Made by a program: the position numbers and the translations under genes. Shown here piece by piece: positions 13,100 through 23,228 of a DNA stretch of 64,000 nt. The notes beneath the pieces were generated by a model, which worked only from the letters and a program-made list of their open reading frames with translations, had not been told where the DNA came from and searched no databases. Source of the stretch: Leptodontidium sp. MPI-SDFR-AT-0119 (Eukaryota > Ascomycota > Leotiomycetes > Helotiales > Leptodontidiaceae). Numbering within the stretch: the stretch's first letter is position 1; every line of letters starts with the position of its first letter. The DNA lies in contig JAHLEZ010000004.1 in NCBI GenBank assembly GCA_020726505.1, forward strand, positions 806,001-870,000. Reading direction: 5' to 3'.

Positions 13100-13425
13100 A
13101 CATGTATTGTATTTATAGCCCAAGTCGTGTCATATAGATGTCACGTGATTTATGGCTCTTTCCCAGAAATCAGCAGCCACGTGGCTGTTCGCTCTCAGAG
13201 CCCTTTCGTCTGGGAGAGCCTCGAATGTACAATCCCCAGATCAACTTCGAACGTAGTTGAGTCCCGCATGGCCATGCTCAAACGAGCAGAAGGCCGAAAG
13301 CTAACAGTATCTCCAAGAGCAACATTCACCGTACACCATGAATCCGCAACCTGTTCCGGTACGTTCCCGACAGCATTCTGTCTCCTGCCTGACCTAACAT
13401 CATTTGCTCCTAGCTCCAAACCGCC

Positions 13426-15072
13426 GTGCTCCAGGCTCAGGCTTGTGGCGATGGGCTGCCAGCTTCCTATTCCAAGTCAAATTCAAAGACCGGTCGTCCC
13501 ACCGTCGCTGTTCCTGCTCATAGTGTGCAGGACTTCCTCCAGAAGGAGCTATCTCTCGGAAAGCTAGACTCGATGCTAGCGTATTTGTGGTTTGCTGGGG
13601 CCGAGCGCCCAGCATTGCCACTGCTCTCACAACTCGCGATCGGGCGAGACATCGTGGTCTGCGAGCGGATGGACCTACATCTCCTCTGGGAGAACTCTGG
13701 AAAGATCTTCGTCAAGCCTGTTCCACGGTTTCTACTTGATCTTGAGTTCTGGAGTGAGCACCTAACGTGTCCGGCCCGCTGCGGATGCCAGATCCCTGCT
13801 GCAGTGAATTGTGGCAACGGCGGCCAGCAGATGGCAAACCAAGAACAACTGGCTTGTAAGGAGAAACTCCGGAAAGTGGCCCTTGGCTTCCTCTACACGT
13901 ATGCCTGTCTCATATCCTACGAGAGCGACTTTCACGTTGCCAACGAAAAGCGTCTCTTGCCCCGTTCCGCCGATGGCGCGACAATTCCATGGGCAGACTG
14001 GAAGAAGCTAGCCAGGGAGATTCTTATGAGACATAATCGCGCCAATGTCCACCCGCGCTTCTGGCGCGCCGAGCTTCTCTTGTCCCGACTTGATACGATC
14101 CATCGCTTCACGCAATTGCCTCCGTTTGAACCATACCTCCGCAGTTGGCGCAACTACGGGAGCTTGTTCCTTGATAATATCCCGTGGCTGGCTATGACGA
14201 CCGTCTTCATCGCCTTGGTGCTGACGGCGATGGAGGTCGGCTTGGCCACCGAGCAACTCATAGAGAGTCTAAACTTCAGAGCCGCTTCTTACGGCTTTAC
14301 CCTCTTTGCTATTCTTGGTCTAATTTGCGTGTGTGGGCAGGTTGTTCTGGCGTCACTATTCAATCTTAAGAAAGACTTGCAGGCGGTAACGCTAGCGCCT
14401 CGGTTCATTTTAGAAAACAAGCTTGACGAAGAGATCAACATACGGGAGGCGGGCGCGCCGGGCTTTATGACATTGGAGCATGGAGCACTTCAGGCAATAC
14501 CTATTATACAACGGACAGCAAAGAAGCATTTATGTCTCTGCTATCCCGGCGACAATAACCGGTGGACGTCACCTTTCACCGTTTCTGACATCGGTACCAC
14601 ATATGTCAAGATTGCCAAGGCAGAACAGCGTCAGGAACTCGTCCGCGCGGATATTCAGAAACTAGAGGACGACACTATCTTCATCCGGCTTAGCATGGAG
14701 ACCGATTACTGGCCATTCTTCATACGCAACGAGAGCGACGTCGAGTTCATTTTCTGGCAGTCAAACCCCAATTTGGACGATGACGGCATCGTGGTTCAAT
14801 CGGACTGGCGACCGACCAGGTACAAGCTTCCACCGCGAACCGCGATGCCATACGCGTGGGACTACCCTACAGCCAAATTCAAGGAGGTCGTTTTCTGTGC
14901 CTTCGAACAGGAGCGGCATGTGAAGTTAGACGAGATTGGCCTGGCCTCGCCACTCAAATTCACCGCGACGTCTGACCAGGGAAAGATCATTGCCATCGAA
15001 GTCGTTGCCGACGAAGACAGCCTCGGCGATTTTACAGTGATTCTATCTCAAGCGAAGACTCATAGGCCTTGA
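13426..15072 (+). CDS. DUF6601-like membrane protein fused to a VPS13 fragment
   Basis: One uninterrupted frame of about 548 codons. Residues ~33-320 look like DUF6601: FLQKELSLGKLD, IGRDIVVCERMDLHLLWE, FVKPVPRFLLDLEFW, GFLYTYACLISYESDFHVA, and two hydrophobic helices near NIPWLAMTTVFIALVLTAME and FTLFAILGLICVCGQVVL. From about residue 325 it turns without a break into the SHR-BD region of fungal VPS13: LAPRFILENKLDEEINIRE, LCLCYPGDNNRWTSPF, FIRNESDVEFIFWQ, the near-diagnostic RYKLPPRTAMPYAWDYP and ERHVKLDEIG. VPS13 is a bridge-like lipid-transfer protein of >3000 residues, so only a small part is present. The start is unsettled: the frame opens at a GTG. A candidate 5' exon begins at the ATG near 13,270 (MAMLKRAEGRK) and ends at GTACGT with an acceptor at 13,411, but the phases do not fit. 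Confidence 0.72.
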   Translation: MLQAQACGDGLPASYSKSNSKTGRPTVAVPAHSVQDFLQKELSLGKLDSMLAYLWFAGAERPALPLLSQLAIGRDIVVCERMDLHLLWENSGKIFVKPVPRFLLDLEFWSEHLTCPARCGCQIPAAVNCGNGGQQMANQEQLACKEKLRKVALGFLYTYACLISYESDFHVANEKRLLPRSADGATIPWADWKKLAREILMRHNRANVHPRFWRAELLLSRLDTIHRFTQLPPFEPYLRSWRNYGSLFLDNIPWLAMTTVFIALVLTAMEVGLATEQLIESLNFRAASYGFTLFAILGLICVCGQVVLASLFNLKKDLQAVTLAPRFILENKLDEEINIREAGAPGFMTLEHGALQAIPIIQRTAKKHLCLCYPGDNNRWTSPFTVSDIGTTYVKIAKAEQRQELVRADIQKLEDDTIFIRLSMETDYWPFFIRNESDVEFIFWQSNPNLDDDGIVVQSDWRPTRYKLPPRTAMPYAWDYPTAKFKEVVFCAFEQERHVKLDEIGLASPLKFTATSDQGKIIAIEVVADEDSLGDFTVILSQAKTHRP

Positions 15073-15649
15073 TGCGAACGATTATATGAGGGCATGTAAA
15101 GTAGATATAACGGGGCAGGAGGCCACGTCCGTTCAAGAGATACCCGTTCCTATGGGGCAGTGATTTTGGCGATTGACTGAGCGTTTGGATTGCCTCTTGA
15201 AGGATCGGTCGAGTTGAGCTTGAACAACCAGGGACTGGGTATGAACATCAGGTGCATTGCTAGCAACGCTTAATCCGTTAACCAAACCCGCGACATCTTG
15301 AACACTACTGTAGTTGCCATTACAATCGTTGATTCAATTGTTTTGGATGAGGCCGGGTCAGCGTCGAAAATGTCCGTGCACTCACCCAGTACCACCTCCA
15401 GCCACAGTTGATCTTAATGCCTAAGGCTTAATAAATTATTATGGGAGGTGCGGGGTTGTTTTGCTCTAACCAAAAATCGTTAGTCGCTTCGACTCGAGGC
15501 CTGATCCGCGTGGCGACCTTACCCGAATGACACCTCATAGCAGCCACAGGGCTAATGACGATTTCCCGCATAGTGGCGAGGCTTTAGAGCTCAGGTAAGA
15601 TCTCTTTATAAAGTATTAGGGATAGTATAAGCTCAGTAGTAGAGCTGTA
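15073..15649. other. Gene-free stretch downstream of the fusion ORF
   Basis: About 580 bp. No ORF with domain sense and no clear repeat. GC content falls toward the AT-rich island. Confidence 0.4.
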
Positions 15650-15890
15650 GTAGAGGAACTCTATTACGCTATGAAAGGAGACTCTTTGCAAATTAGGCGT
15701 GAAGGCGATGATGCGAACGTGATTTTCTAGTAGGAGGGGTTTAGGGTGTCTGAGAGTGGCTACGGAACATAACTTATAAAATATTATAAGAGATATTACG
15801 GTGTACACAGATTTTAAGATATTTAAAGTCAAAGTACCTTTCATTTTTTTCGGCACGCAGGGTTTTTCGGCACGCAGGGATAGACGTTAT
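15650..15890 (-). repeat. Repeat-family end with ORF remnant, related to copies near 34.0 and 42.5 kb
   Basis: Reading leftward from the terminal repeat (TCGGCACGCAGGGATAGACG at its outer edge), a minus-strand remnant contains ENHVRIIAFTPN. The repeat at 33.9-34.1 kb has KNHIRVVAL at the matching place, and the one at 42.4-42.6 kb shares the DNA string CATCGTCGCCTTCACG. The three share order and orientation, so they are fragments of one interspersed family. The mother element is not identified. Confidence 0.5.
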
Positions 15891-15903
15891 GCTGCGAGGA
15901 ACT

Positions 15904-16680
15904 TAACGTCCCACCCCCCCCCTTTGGCCCCCCCCCCCCCTTTGGCCCGCCTTTTACACCAAAACTCTCCATATTTAGTAAGTAATATTTTCACAATTTG
16001 TTAATAAAATAAACTAAAATTAATAATTTGGAATATTCTTTATTAGGTCTTTCAGATTCCTAAGTGTAAATTATTTTTAATTACGTAATATTACAAATTA
16101 AGTATTTAAAGTCTAAGAAATTTCTCTCATACAAATTTAGTGTAAAATCGATTTTTTTAGATTTTATAATAACTTTTGTAATTATTAGTATATAAACATA
16201 AAATTTATAATAAATATATGTATTATATATAGTCTTACGATTCTTGAGTTTCAAGCGGATTCTATTAATAGTAATTATAATATTAAGTAAACTATTAAGC
16301 CCTATATAAAAAAATTGTATGAGAGAAATTAATTACTTCATAAAAAGATAACTACTAATCCATTTTCGTTAAAACTTTTTATAACTTAAGATCATTATAT
16401 ATACTTTATGTATTATAAGTTTTAGACAATTTTATTTGCTTATTAAAAAGTTATTTATAAGTGATTTTTGACGTTTTTTGTATGTAAAAACTAGAATTTA
16501 ATATTACGTAATTAAATACAATCCAAATCTTATCAAGCTTTAAAAACTTAATTATTCAAACTTTTGAAGTATAGATTTAAAGAAGTTATTGAAAATTATT
16601 AATTTTCTATAAAGATATTAAGGCCTTAAAATCACGTTTTTTGGTGTAAAAGGCGGGCCAAAGGGTGGGGTGGGACGTTA
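15904..16680. mobile_element. Inverted-repeat element, AT-rich interior, expanded poly-C in the left arm
   Basis: Left arm: AACGTCCCACCCC, C-tracts, then TTTGGCCCGCCTTTTACACC (15,941-15,960). The right arm is its reverse complement (GGTGTAAAAGGCGGGCCAAA, 16,643-16,662) followed by GGGTGGGGTGGGACGTTA. The left arm has gained two long C-runs (15,914-15,922 and 15,928-15,940). The ~670-bp interior is extremely AT-rich with no ORF, consistent with RIP-type decay. Confidence 0.65.
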
Positions 16681-16801
16681 TTCCGTGACGGGTTCACCTG
16701 ACTTGGACTCGAGTGCCCAAGGTACCCCCGTTGCTATGGCAACTTAGCTCTCGCACCTGTGTTTACAAAGAGAATCCCCTCATACCCATTTAATTCTCTA
16801 G

Positions 16802-16988
16802 TTTAATCGTGGGATTAGAGACTATCACCTTCCGGCAAAGCTGCGCCTTTAGGTAGGGCACACCAAAAAGCAAGACCACACCAAAAAGCAAGATCCTAAA
16901 AACACATACAAAAAACGGCCGTGCGTTCCTTTGAGATCTTAAACGAGTGATCTTGCTTTTTGGTGTGGTCTCTAATCCCACGATTAAA
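16802..16988. mobile_element. MITE with 21-bp perfect inverted ends
   Basis: TTTAATCGTGGGATTAGAGA(C) at 16,802-16,822 is perfectly inverted at 16,968-16,988. Just inside, CACCAAAAAGCAAGA occurs twice on the left and once inverted on the right (TCTTGCTTTTTGGTG). The 63-codon ORF here is produced by these arms and is not a gene. Confidence 0.7.
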
Positions 16989-17060
16989 GCAGCAGTTGCT
17001 CACGTCCGCAGACTAAAACGGAACCAGCAAAAGGGGAAATCAATCCTGAGTAACTGGGTA
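16985..17060 (+). repeat. Dispersed repeat, second copy at 40,966-41,040
   Basis: GCTCACGTCC and ACTAAAACGGAACCAGC occur in the same order and spacing in both places, with weaker similarity for another 50 bp. The rest of the stretch to 17,483 shows no gene. Confidence 0.55.
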
Positions 17061-19099
17061 CTTTGGCTTTGAGCATTGAAAATTCCATGTATACTTCCAT
17101 ACCTTCTATAGAGTTTTGAAAGTCATGTTTCATGGCTATTATAAAACACTCTCAACCTCTTTAACTAGAAAATCATATTCTGTCGTCGGCGCTACAGCTG
17201 ATTTATAATGGATCACCTCTTGTGGCGAAACATACTTTCTCAATGACCCGTTTATTCACTAAGCACTCAAAACTCCTAATACCTGTAGAGAGGTTTATTC
17301 CAACCTCTCAGGCGGCGCTCTTATCGTAGAGGAGGCCGCTATCAGCCTTATGACCTGACGTGCATATCTTTGCAGGATCGCTAAGTTGTCCAGTACAGTT
17401 CCATACCTCGGATTATTAGAAATATCTGCGTACGTTAAGTACTAACTACGAATAAGTCAGAATAGGCTGCGTCCTTTTTCTTGGCAACCCATTGGATACT
17501 TAACCCACTTAACCCATAGGTTGGGTTTAGGTTAGGCTCACGTAATTAGGTAGGTTGAGGTCGAGGTCAACTTAACTTATAGGTACTTATTAAGTACTTA
17601 ATAAAAGTGGGTTTATAATATTAAATTTATTATACTCGCTTAATTTAGAAATTTTAATAAGAAAATAATTTATTAATTTTTTTACTAATTATATTAATAT
17701 AATTAATAATAAAGGAAATAAATCTTAACTTAATTACTATACTACTTATTATAATAAAAAGTCCTAGGAGTGACTTGTATATCTCGATTAGTAGCTTAGA
17801 TTATAGTTCTTTACTTATTTATATTTCCTTTTTTTTTAGGCTTCTTAAGATACTTTACTTTAAACTTTTTTCTTTTGTAAGTTATCGAATTATTCTTCTT
17901 TAAGAGTGACCCTTAAAGACGAGTATTTTTATAATGACGTGTATTAAGAAGATCTACGAATAATCGTTTTCGTACTTTCATTATATCTTTAATTACGTAA
18001 TTATTATAAAGTAATGATTTCGAAGGAGATCGAAAAGCGCGACGATAACGTGGAAGTTCTAGTTAAGGAGTTTCGATATCGATAATAAATAAAGATAGTA
18101 GTTTAGGCGTATTATTTATCGTACTTAATTCGGAGGTAGTGTTTAGTAATAAAGCTTATATAAATCTTTTAAGTGACTTAAGGGGTAATAATTGTATAAG
18201 ACTAAGTATAGTTGTTTAAAACTAATTTATAATATTAGACTAATCGTTTTGTCGCCGTAACTATTGTTTTATAGTAAGATCTTACTATTACTTCTTATCT
18301 GGGTTGTAGCCTTAAGGGGGCGGGCTAAAGAAGAGATAAAAGGGCTTTAATATAATAATATATATAAGAAGTTATTGTGTTACTAAATCCCCCGATTCTA
18401 TAATAATCCCAGTAGTTCCTTAATCTCGAACGTATTTTTGTTTTGTTTTAATAGTATTTCTCTTAAACTTAATAGCCTTTTAATCGTTATTACAAAGGAA
18501 TTTGTGTACGTCTATTATTTCTTTGAATTCGTATTCTTAGTCTAAGTTATTATTATATTTTTATATAAAATAAAGATATTTAAGAATTATAAGAGTAAGA
18601 AACTTTTTCTTTATTAAAGTAATATGTCTTTAGGTAATATAAATTAGGTCGACGTAGTTTTGAAATTCTTAATATTTCGAATTTCAATAAGTGCGGTAAG
18701 ATAAACTAAGGGATTAGTAAATTTATTAGTAATTTAAGGAAGTGTAAGTACCTTCTTTATTATTTAATCTACTTTGATTTGAAGTATTACTACTTTTACT
18801 ATTATCCTCATCGACTATTTAATTAATTAAATTAGTAAAAAAATTAGTAAATCAAGGAATTGTACTTATTATTTTCTTTATTTTGGCTTTAAGCTTATAA
18901 TTAAGTTAGGTATGTGTAATAAGTAGTATGTTAATCTTAAGTTATTGTTTGTGTTATATAAATACGACCTTACTATAGCTTATTTATATTAGGAATATAT
19001 TAATAATCTTAATATTAAATAAACACCTCATTTACTTATTAATTATAATCTTTATATAATTAATTTAATTGTGTTTGTGCTTTTGTTTACGATAGATCT

Positions 19100-21110
19100 T
19101 CGAATGTGGGAGTAATATTAATAAGAAGGCGAGTTTCTATTTTAACTATTAACCGCGCTTCTTATTATTAAAAAAGAAGAAATATTAGTTAAGAGATTAT
19201 ATTTAGTTTAAGTTAACTACGTTAATAATAGTAAATATTACGAGTAAGATTAAATACTCGTTTGACTTTAGTACTTGTAATAGGAATACAAAGCAAATCG
19301 CATGCTATTCGTAATAATCTAGGGAGAGATGTTTTTATTAAATACTAGAAATCTAAAATAAGTATATTATTCGTAGCATAAAAAACGATTAGTAAAAAAA
19401 TTAGTAAAGATTTAAAAAAGACTTACGTATATTAAAATACTGTTTAATCTTATATATATTACTTTTTTGTTGCCTAAGTATTATATTTTTTAAAGATAAT
19501 AATCTATTAACTATTTTTTATGATAAGATTTGTTTTAAAGGATCTTTTTTTCGCTTAATTATAATAGAAAGGTTTTTTTAAATTAAACTTGTTAATTAAT
19601 AGTCCTAAAAATATACTTCCTCGAATTGTTATTAAAAGTATATTTTCTAATTTTTACTTTAAATAGGAGGTAACTAAGAATAATTAAAGTCGAACACGTT
19701 TAATTTAAGATCTAGGTTTAAAATCCTAATAATAACGAAGATATTTAGTTATATAATATAAATCTACTTAAAGTATTTATTAAGTTTTACTATTATAGCG
19801 GAAATCCCTTTTATAAGTTTAAGCTTTTAAGTTAGGAGTATTATAAATTGCGCTAATTTAGATCTGCGAATACGTTAATGTGCTTCTTTAAGACGCTTAT
19901 ATAACTAATCGAATAGTTAAAATGTGTATTAAATTATAGGAGTTTTAGTTGCTTTTATCTTTGTAATTAATATCTAAAATAAGCGAAGAATATTTTAAGT
20001 CTATTTTATTTATATTTATTTTAAGTTAGATAGCTTAAAAATCCTTGCTTCGCGATACTTAAAATAATGCTAATTAATTACTTTTCGTAATTTTAAGAAT
20101 CGAGTTAATATGTAGTATATAAAATCTTATTAAGTTTTAACGTTTAAAATAAACTTTAAGAGCTTAAGAATATCTAGATCTTTAGCTGTAATAAACGAGT
20201 TATATATAAATTAGAATATAAGACGGCGTTATTAACTTGATATTATAAAAAGAATAAACTTTCGAACTTATAATTTGATTAGTAAAAAAATTAGTAAAAA
20301 AGAATTTTATACTTATGATTATAAGAAGATTAGAAATCCTTTATTTATCTTTTACTCTAATTTTTTTTAACTTTAAGAGCTTTGTTATAGTATTTTAATT
20401 TCGAGTAAGTGTCTTATTTAATGGACTAAGACGAGGTCTTAGAAATGCTTTTAATATAAATTATATTATATATGTAATATATAGTACTTATATAACTTGA
20501 CTTCTTAAGAAATGTTTACTTTTAAACGCTTTTTTAAGAAGAAAATGAAGCTCTTAAATAAAGACCCTGTTCTTAAATGTATTATTTAATGTAATAGCGT
20601 ATATACGATTTTAAAGGTTTAAGTTATATAAAACTTCGTTAACTTCCCGACTTAAGTCTTTTCTAGTGTGATATCTCTTAAGATATATAAATGTTAATAT
20701 AACTTATTTTAAGACTTATCCTTTTAGCGAATTAATAATAAATGAGTTAAGGATATATATAAATGATATTTATCTTGTACTAGACTAATAATTAAGAGAA
20801 ATTGTAATTTTCTTATTTTTTAGAAGATCTTTAAGTAATGATTTTCGAACTTCTTGAACCTCTAGGTTAAGTTCCTTTTAGACCTTTGTTACAAATAGTA
20901 GTTTTAATAAAGGATTTTGAATCGCGTAAAGCTTTTGCTATTCTTCGTCTTTAATTGCTTGAAATAGTGCTTATAATAAAATAATTATACGAAGATATTA
21001 TCGTGTAAAAAGCTTTTTTATTTTGTTTAGAGTTTGATTTAGTACTTTTTAATAATAATTAATTACTAATTTTTTTACTAATTTTATAATATATCTTTTT
21101 TAAGTTGGTA
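19100..21110 (-). pseudogene. hAT transposase remnant, riddled with stops
   Basis: The minus strand reads as a hAT transposase through many TAA/TAG codons. Near 20,775-20,800 is ISLNYWSS, where the family has the catalytic LDxWTS (Asp changed to Asn). Downstream come YHTRKDLSREVNEVLYNL and IYAITLNNTFKNR, matching the G.HTGENLA..V and ITTDNASNN blocks. Around 19,240-19,335, LPRLLRIACDLLCIP followed by ITSTKVKRVFNLTRNIYYYQRG-type sequence is the hATC dimerisation segment. Two intron-like motifs (19,388 and 20,278) fall between these blocks. The N-terminal zinc finger was not found and may lie beyond the nested element. Substitutions follow C-to-T/G-to-A decay, so the gene cannot be functional. 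Confidence 0.75.
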
Positions 21111-21130
21111 TTAAAATTAATTTAATCTTG

Positions 21131-21135
21131 CCTTA
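21131..21135 (+). repeat. Target-site duplication, left copy (CCTTA)
   Basis: CCTTA directly before the TG of the 5' LTR; the identical 5 bp follows the 3' LTR at 28,599-28,603. Five bp is usual for Ty3/Gypsy integrases. Confidence 0.85.
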
Positions 21136-21382
21136 TGTGACGACTGCCGCTGTCCAGAGCCTCATTTCCACCGGCTCTACTTAGTACTGCCCGATCGGGA
21201 CGTACCGAGATTACTATAGTACTAGACATACTAATCTCTTATATATAGACCTCTTCTTTCCTTACCTTCTTTCCTCTATAGTTGTAGATTCTAAGTTAAT
21301 ACTTAGTATCGTTATATATCCTGTGTTAATATATAAGGCGTCAGTTACACGTGACTGCCGTTTTTCTAAGATAAGCGTCACA
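21136..21382 (+). repeat. 5' long terminal repeat of the Gypsy element
   Basis: 247 bp, starts TGTGACGACTGCC and ends GCGTCACA, giving 7-bp inverted termini. About 20 positions differ from the 3' LTR and every difference I found is a transition. I did not identify a clear tRNA primer-binding site just downstream (TTATCTACAACTCTTTTCTC). Confidence 0.92.
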
Positions 21383-23228
21383 TTATCTACAACTCTTTTC
21401 TCTACGTCTGAGAAGACAGTAAATATCCCTCGCCCCCTAATTCTCCTATAAGTAGTTACGACTTAGAAGCTCAAATATAAGAAAGGTTTATACTAAGCCT
21501 TATAACTTAACGAATAGTAATATCAAAACCCCTATTAATAGCGAAGTCAACATTTACTTCGCCACTATTACCCTTATTCTCTTCCTCGACCTTTGCCTCT
21601 ATACGACGAAATCGAAACCCCCTCTTCGCTAGACCTCTCCCTCTAACTTAATAAGCCAAGTCGAAAGTCGTCCCTCCCTTAGTAAAATAACCCGCTATAG
21701 ACAACGCCGATATATCGTCTGCCTCTTCTTCCGTCCCCTTATTTAACTCTCCTAATACTAATAATCCTATAGTTAATACTTCTACTAATACGCTAAGGAG
21801 TAGTATAGAGCCTATAAGAACATATATAAAAAAGACACTATAGGAAAGCCGACTTTATATCTTAGAAGAGTAACTCGCGGAGAGTCGCATAAAGAACTAG
21901 TAATTAAAGCTGTCTCTTTAATAACAGCGACTTACGACCGACGAGCCTTTATTACGTAGACCCGCCCTAAGATTTGTAACTTTCTAAGAAGGGGATACAC
22001 CCCTTTATCCCTTAATTAAGAAAACTCCTGCCCCTGAGTTAAATAAAGGCAAAGGTAAGGCATAAAGTACTCCTAATCTTAGTAGATTACTAGACGACGA
22101 TAGTGATAACGGCTACTGACCTCCTCGCATCCTAAGTCGTCGTTTCCCCTCTTTTCCTAAGATGTCTTAGATGTTTACGGCCTTACGAATTAAGAAGATT
22201 CCTAACTTAAACGATAAGCTTTTAGACGGCGTCGATTATAGTCCACGTTTATAAGAAGTCTAGGTCTAAAACGCCCTACGCCGGTATAATAAATACTTCG
22301 TCGACGACGACTACCGGAAGGACTAGTTACTTGTATAAATAGAAAGAATAACTCGCACGTTCCTAAAACCCTCCTTCTTGTCCCCGACGCTTAACGAAGA
22401 CAAAAACCTAATAAATACACTTGACTTAATTAACTAAGTAGTCAAATTCTTGACTAACCCCTATAAGTAATAGACAGCACGTAACTTTTACTCTACGTTA
22501 AAGATAAAAGTCGCAAGACAAACCTTTTAGGACTTCTACTAATAGTTTAAAATTCTTACTAACTAAGGCGACGTAACTAATAAGTCAATCCTTAAAATAG
22601 ACTTATAAGACAAGCTCTTATCCCGCCTACGCAAGTAATTATTCCATAAGTATTAAAGAGTTAGAACTCTAAAAGAGTATATAAAAGTAGTCTAAGCTAA
22701 GGACTAAGGACAGATTGTAGAGAATACTATTTACGCTAGTCGCTCTAGCCCCTTAGCGATAGATATAAATTCCCACCCCTAGTCCCAAGTTAATATCTCC
22801 TTAAAGACTATAAGAAAGTCACTCCAAGCTTTTATTACTTCTTTATCCTAAAGACGAGAGACTAGTTAGCCCTTAGGTTAATAAATCTCTACACAAGCTA
22901 ATATACCTTGTGCCTAAACACTAACGAATGCCCCTTAGTATTTCGCCTAACGGCCCCCTAGTCGTAATTATACTTCCCGTGTTAACGAGATAAAAGTAAG
23001 CGCCGACGACAGTGGCCTTATATCTAATAGCTAAGCTATAGACAACAACGACAACTTACTAGTAAAGGAACTTACCTCACGAGCAAAAGACTTAGCCTAA
23101 GAAAAGGCTCCTTCTTAAGTATAGTACGAGATATATAACATCTTAACCTTACGAAGCTTCTTAGCGGACTAGCGCTTATTACTTATATCGCTCTCTCTAA
23201 GAATAAACTTACGTATAAGCTACTCGCA

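Larger units (their letters stand above)
11749..13269. other. Repeat-derived gene-free region
   Basis: Holds the inverted terminal repeat at 12,199-12,246, a GGG-rich patch at 12,890-12,950 and two short perfect hairpins (listed separately). ORFs here (11,788-12,024; 12,752-12,952) show no domain sense. Confidence 0.4.

Noticed and set aside
16790..16981. 63-codon minus-strand ORF
   Set aside because: Made up of the inverted arms of a MITE.
17484..17600. CCCTAACCC-like words as an internal telomere tract
   Set aside because: Only a few irregular units, mirrored at the other end of the transposon; better explained as inverted element ends.
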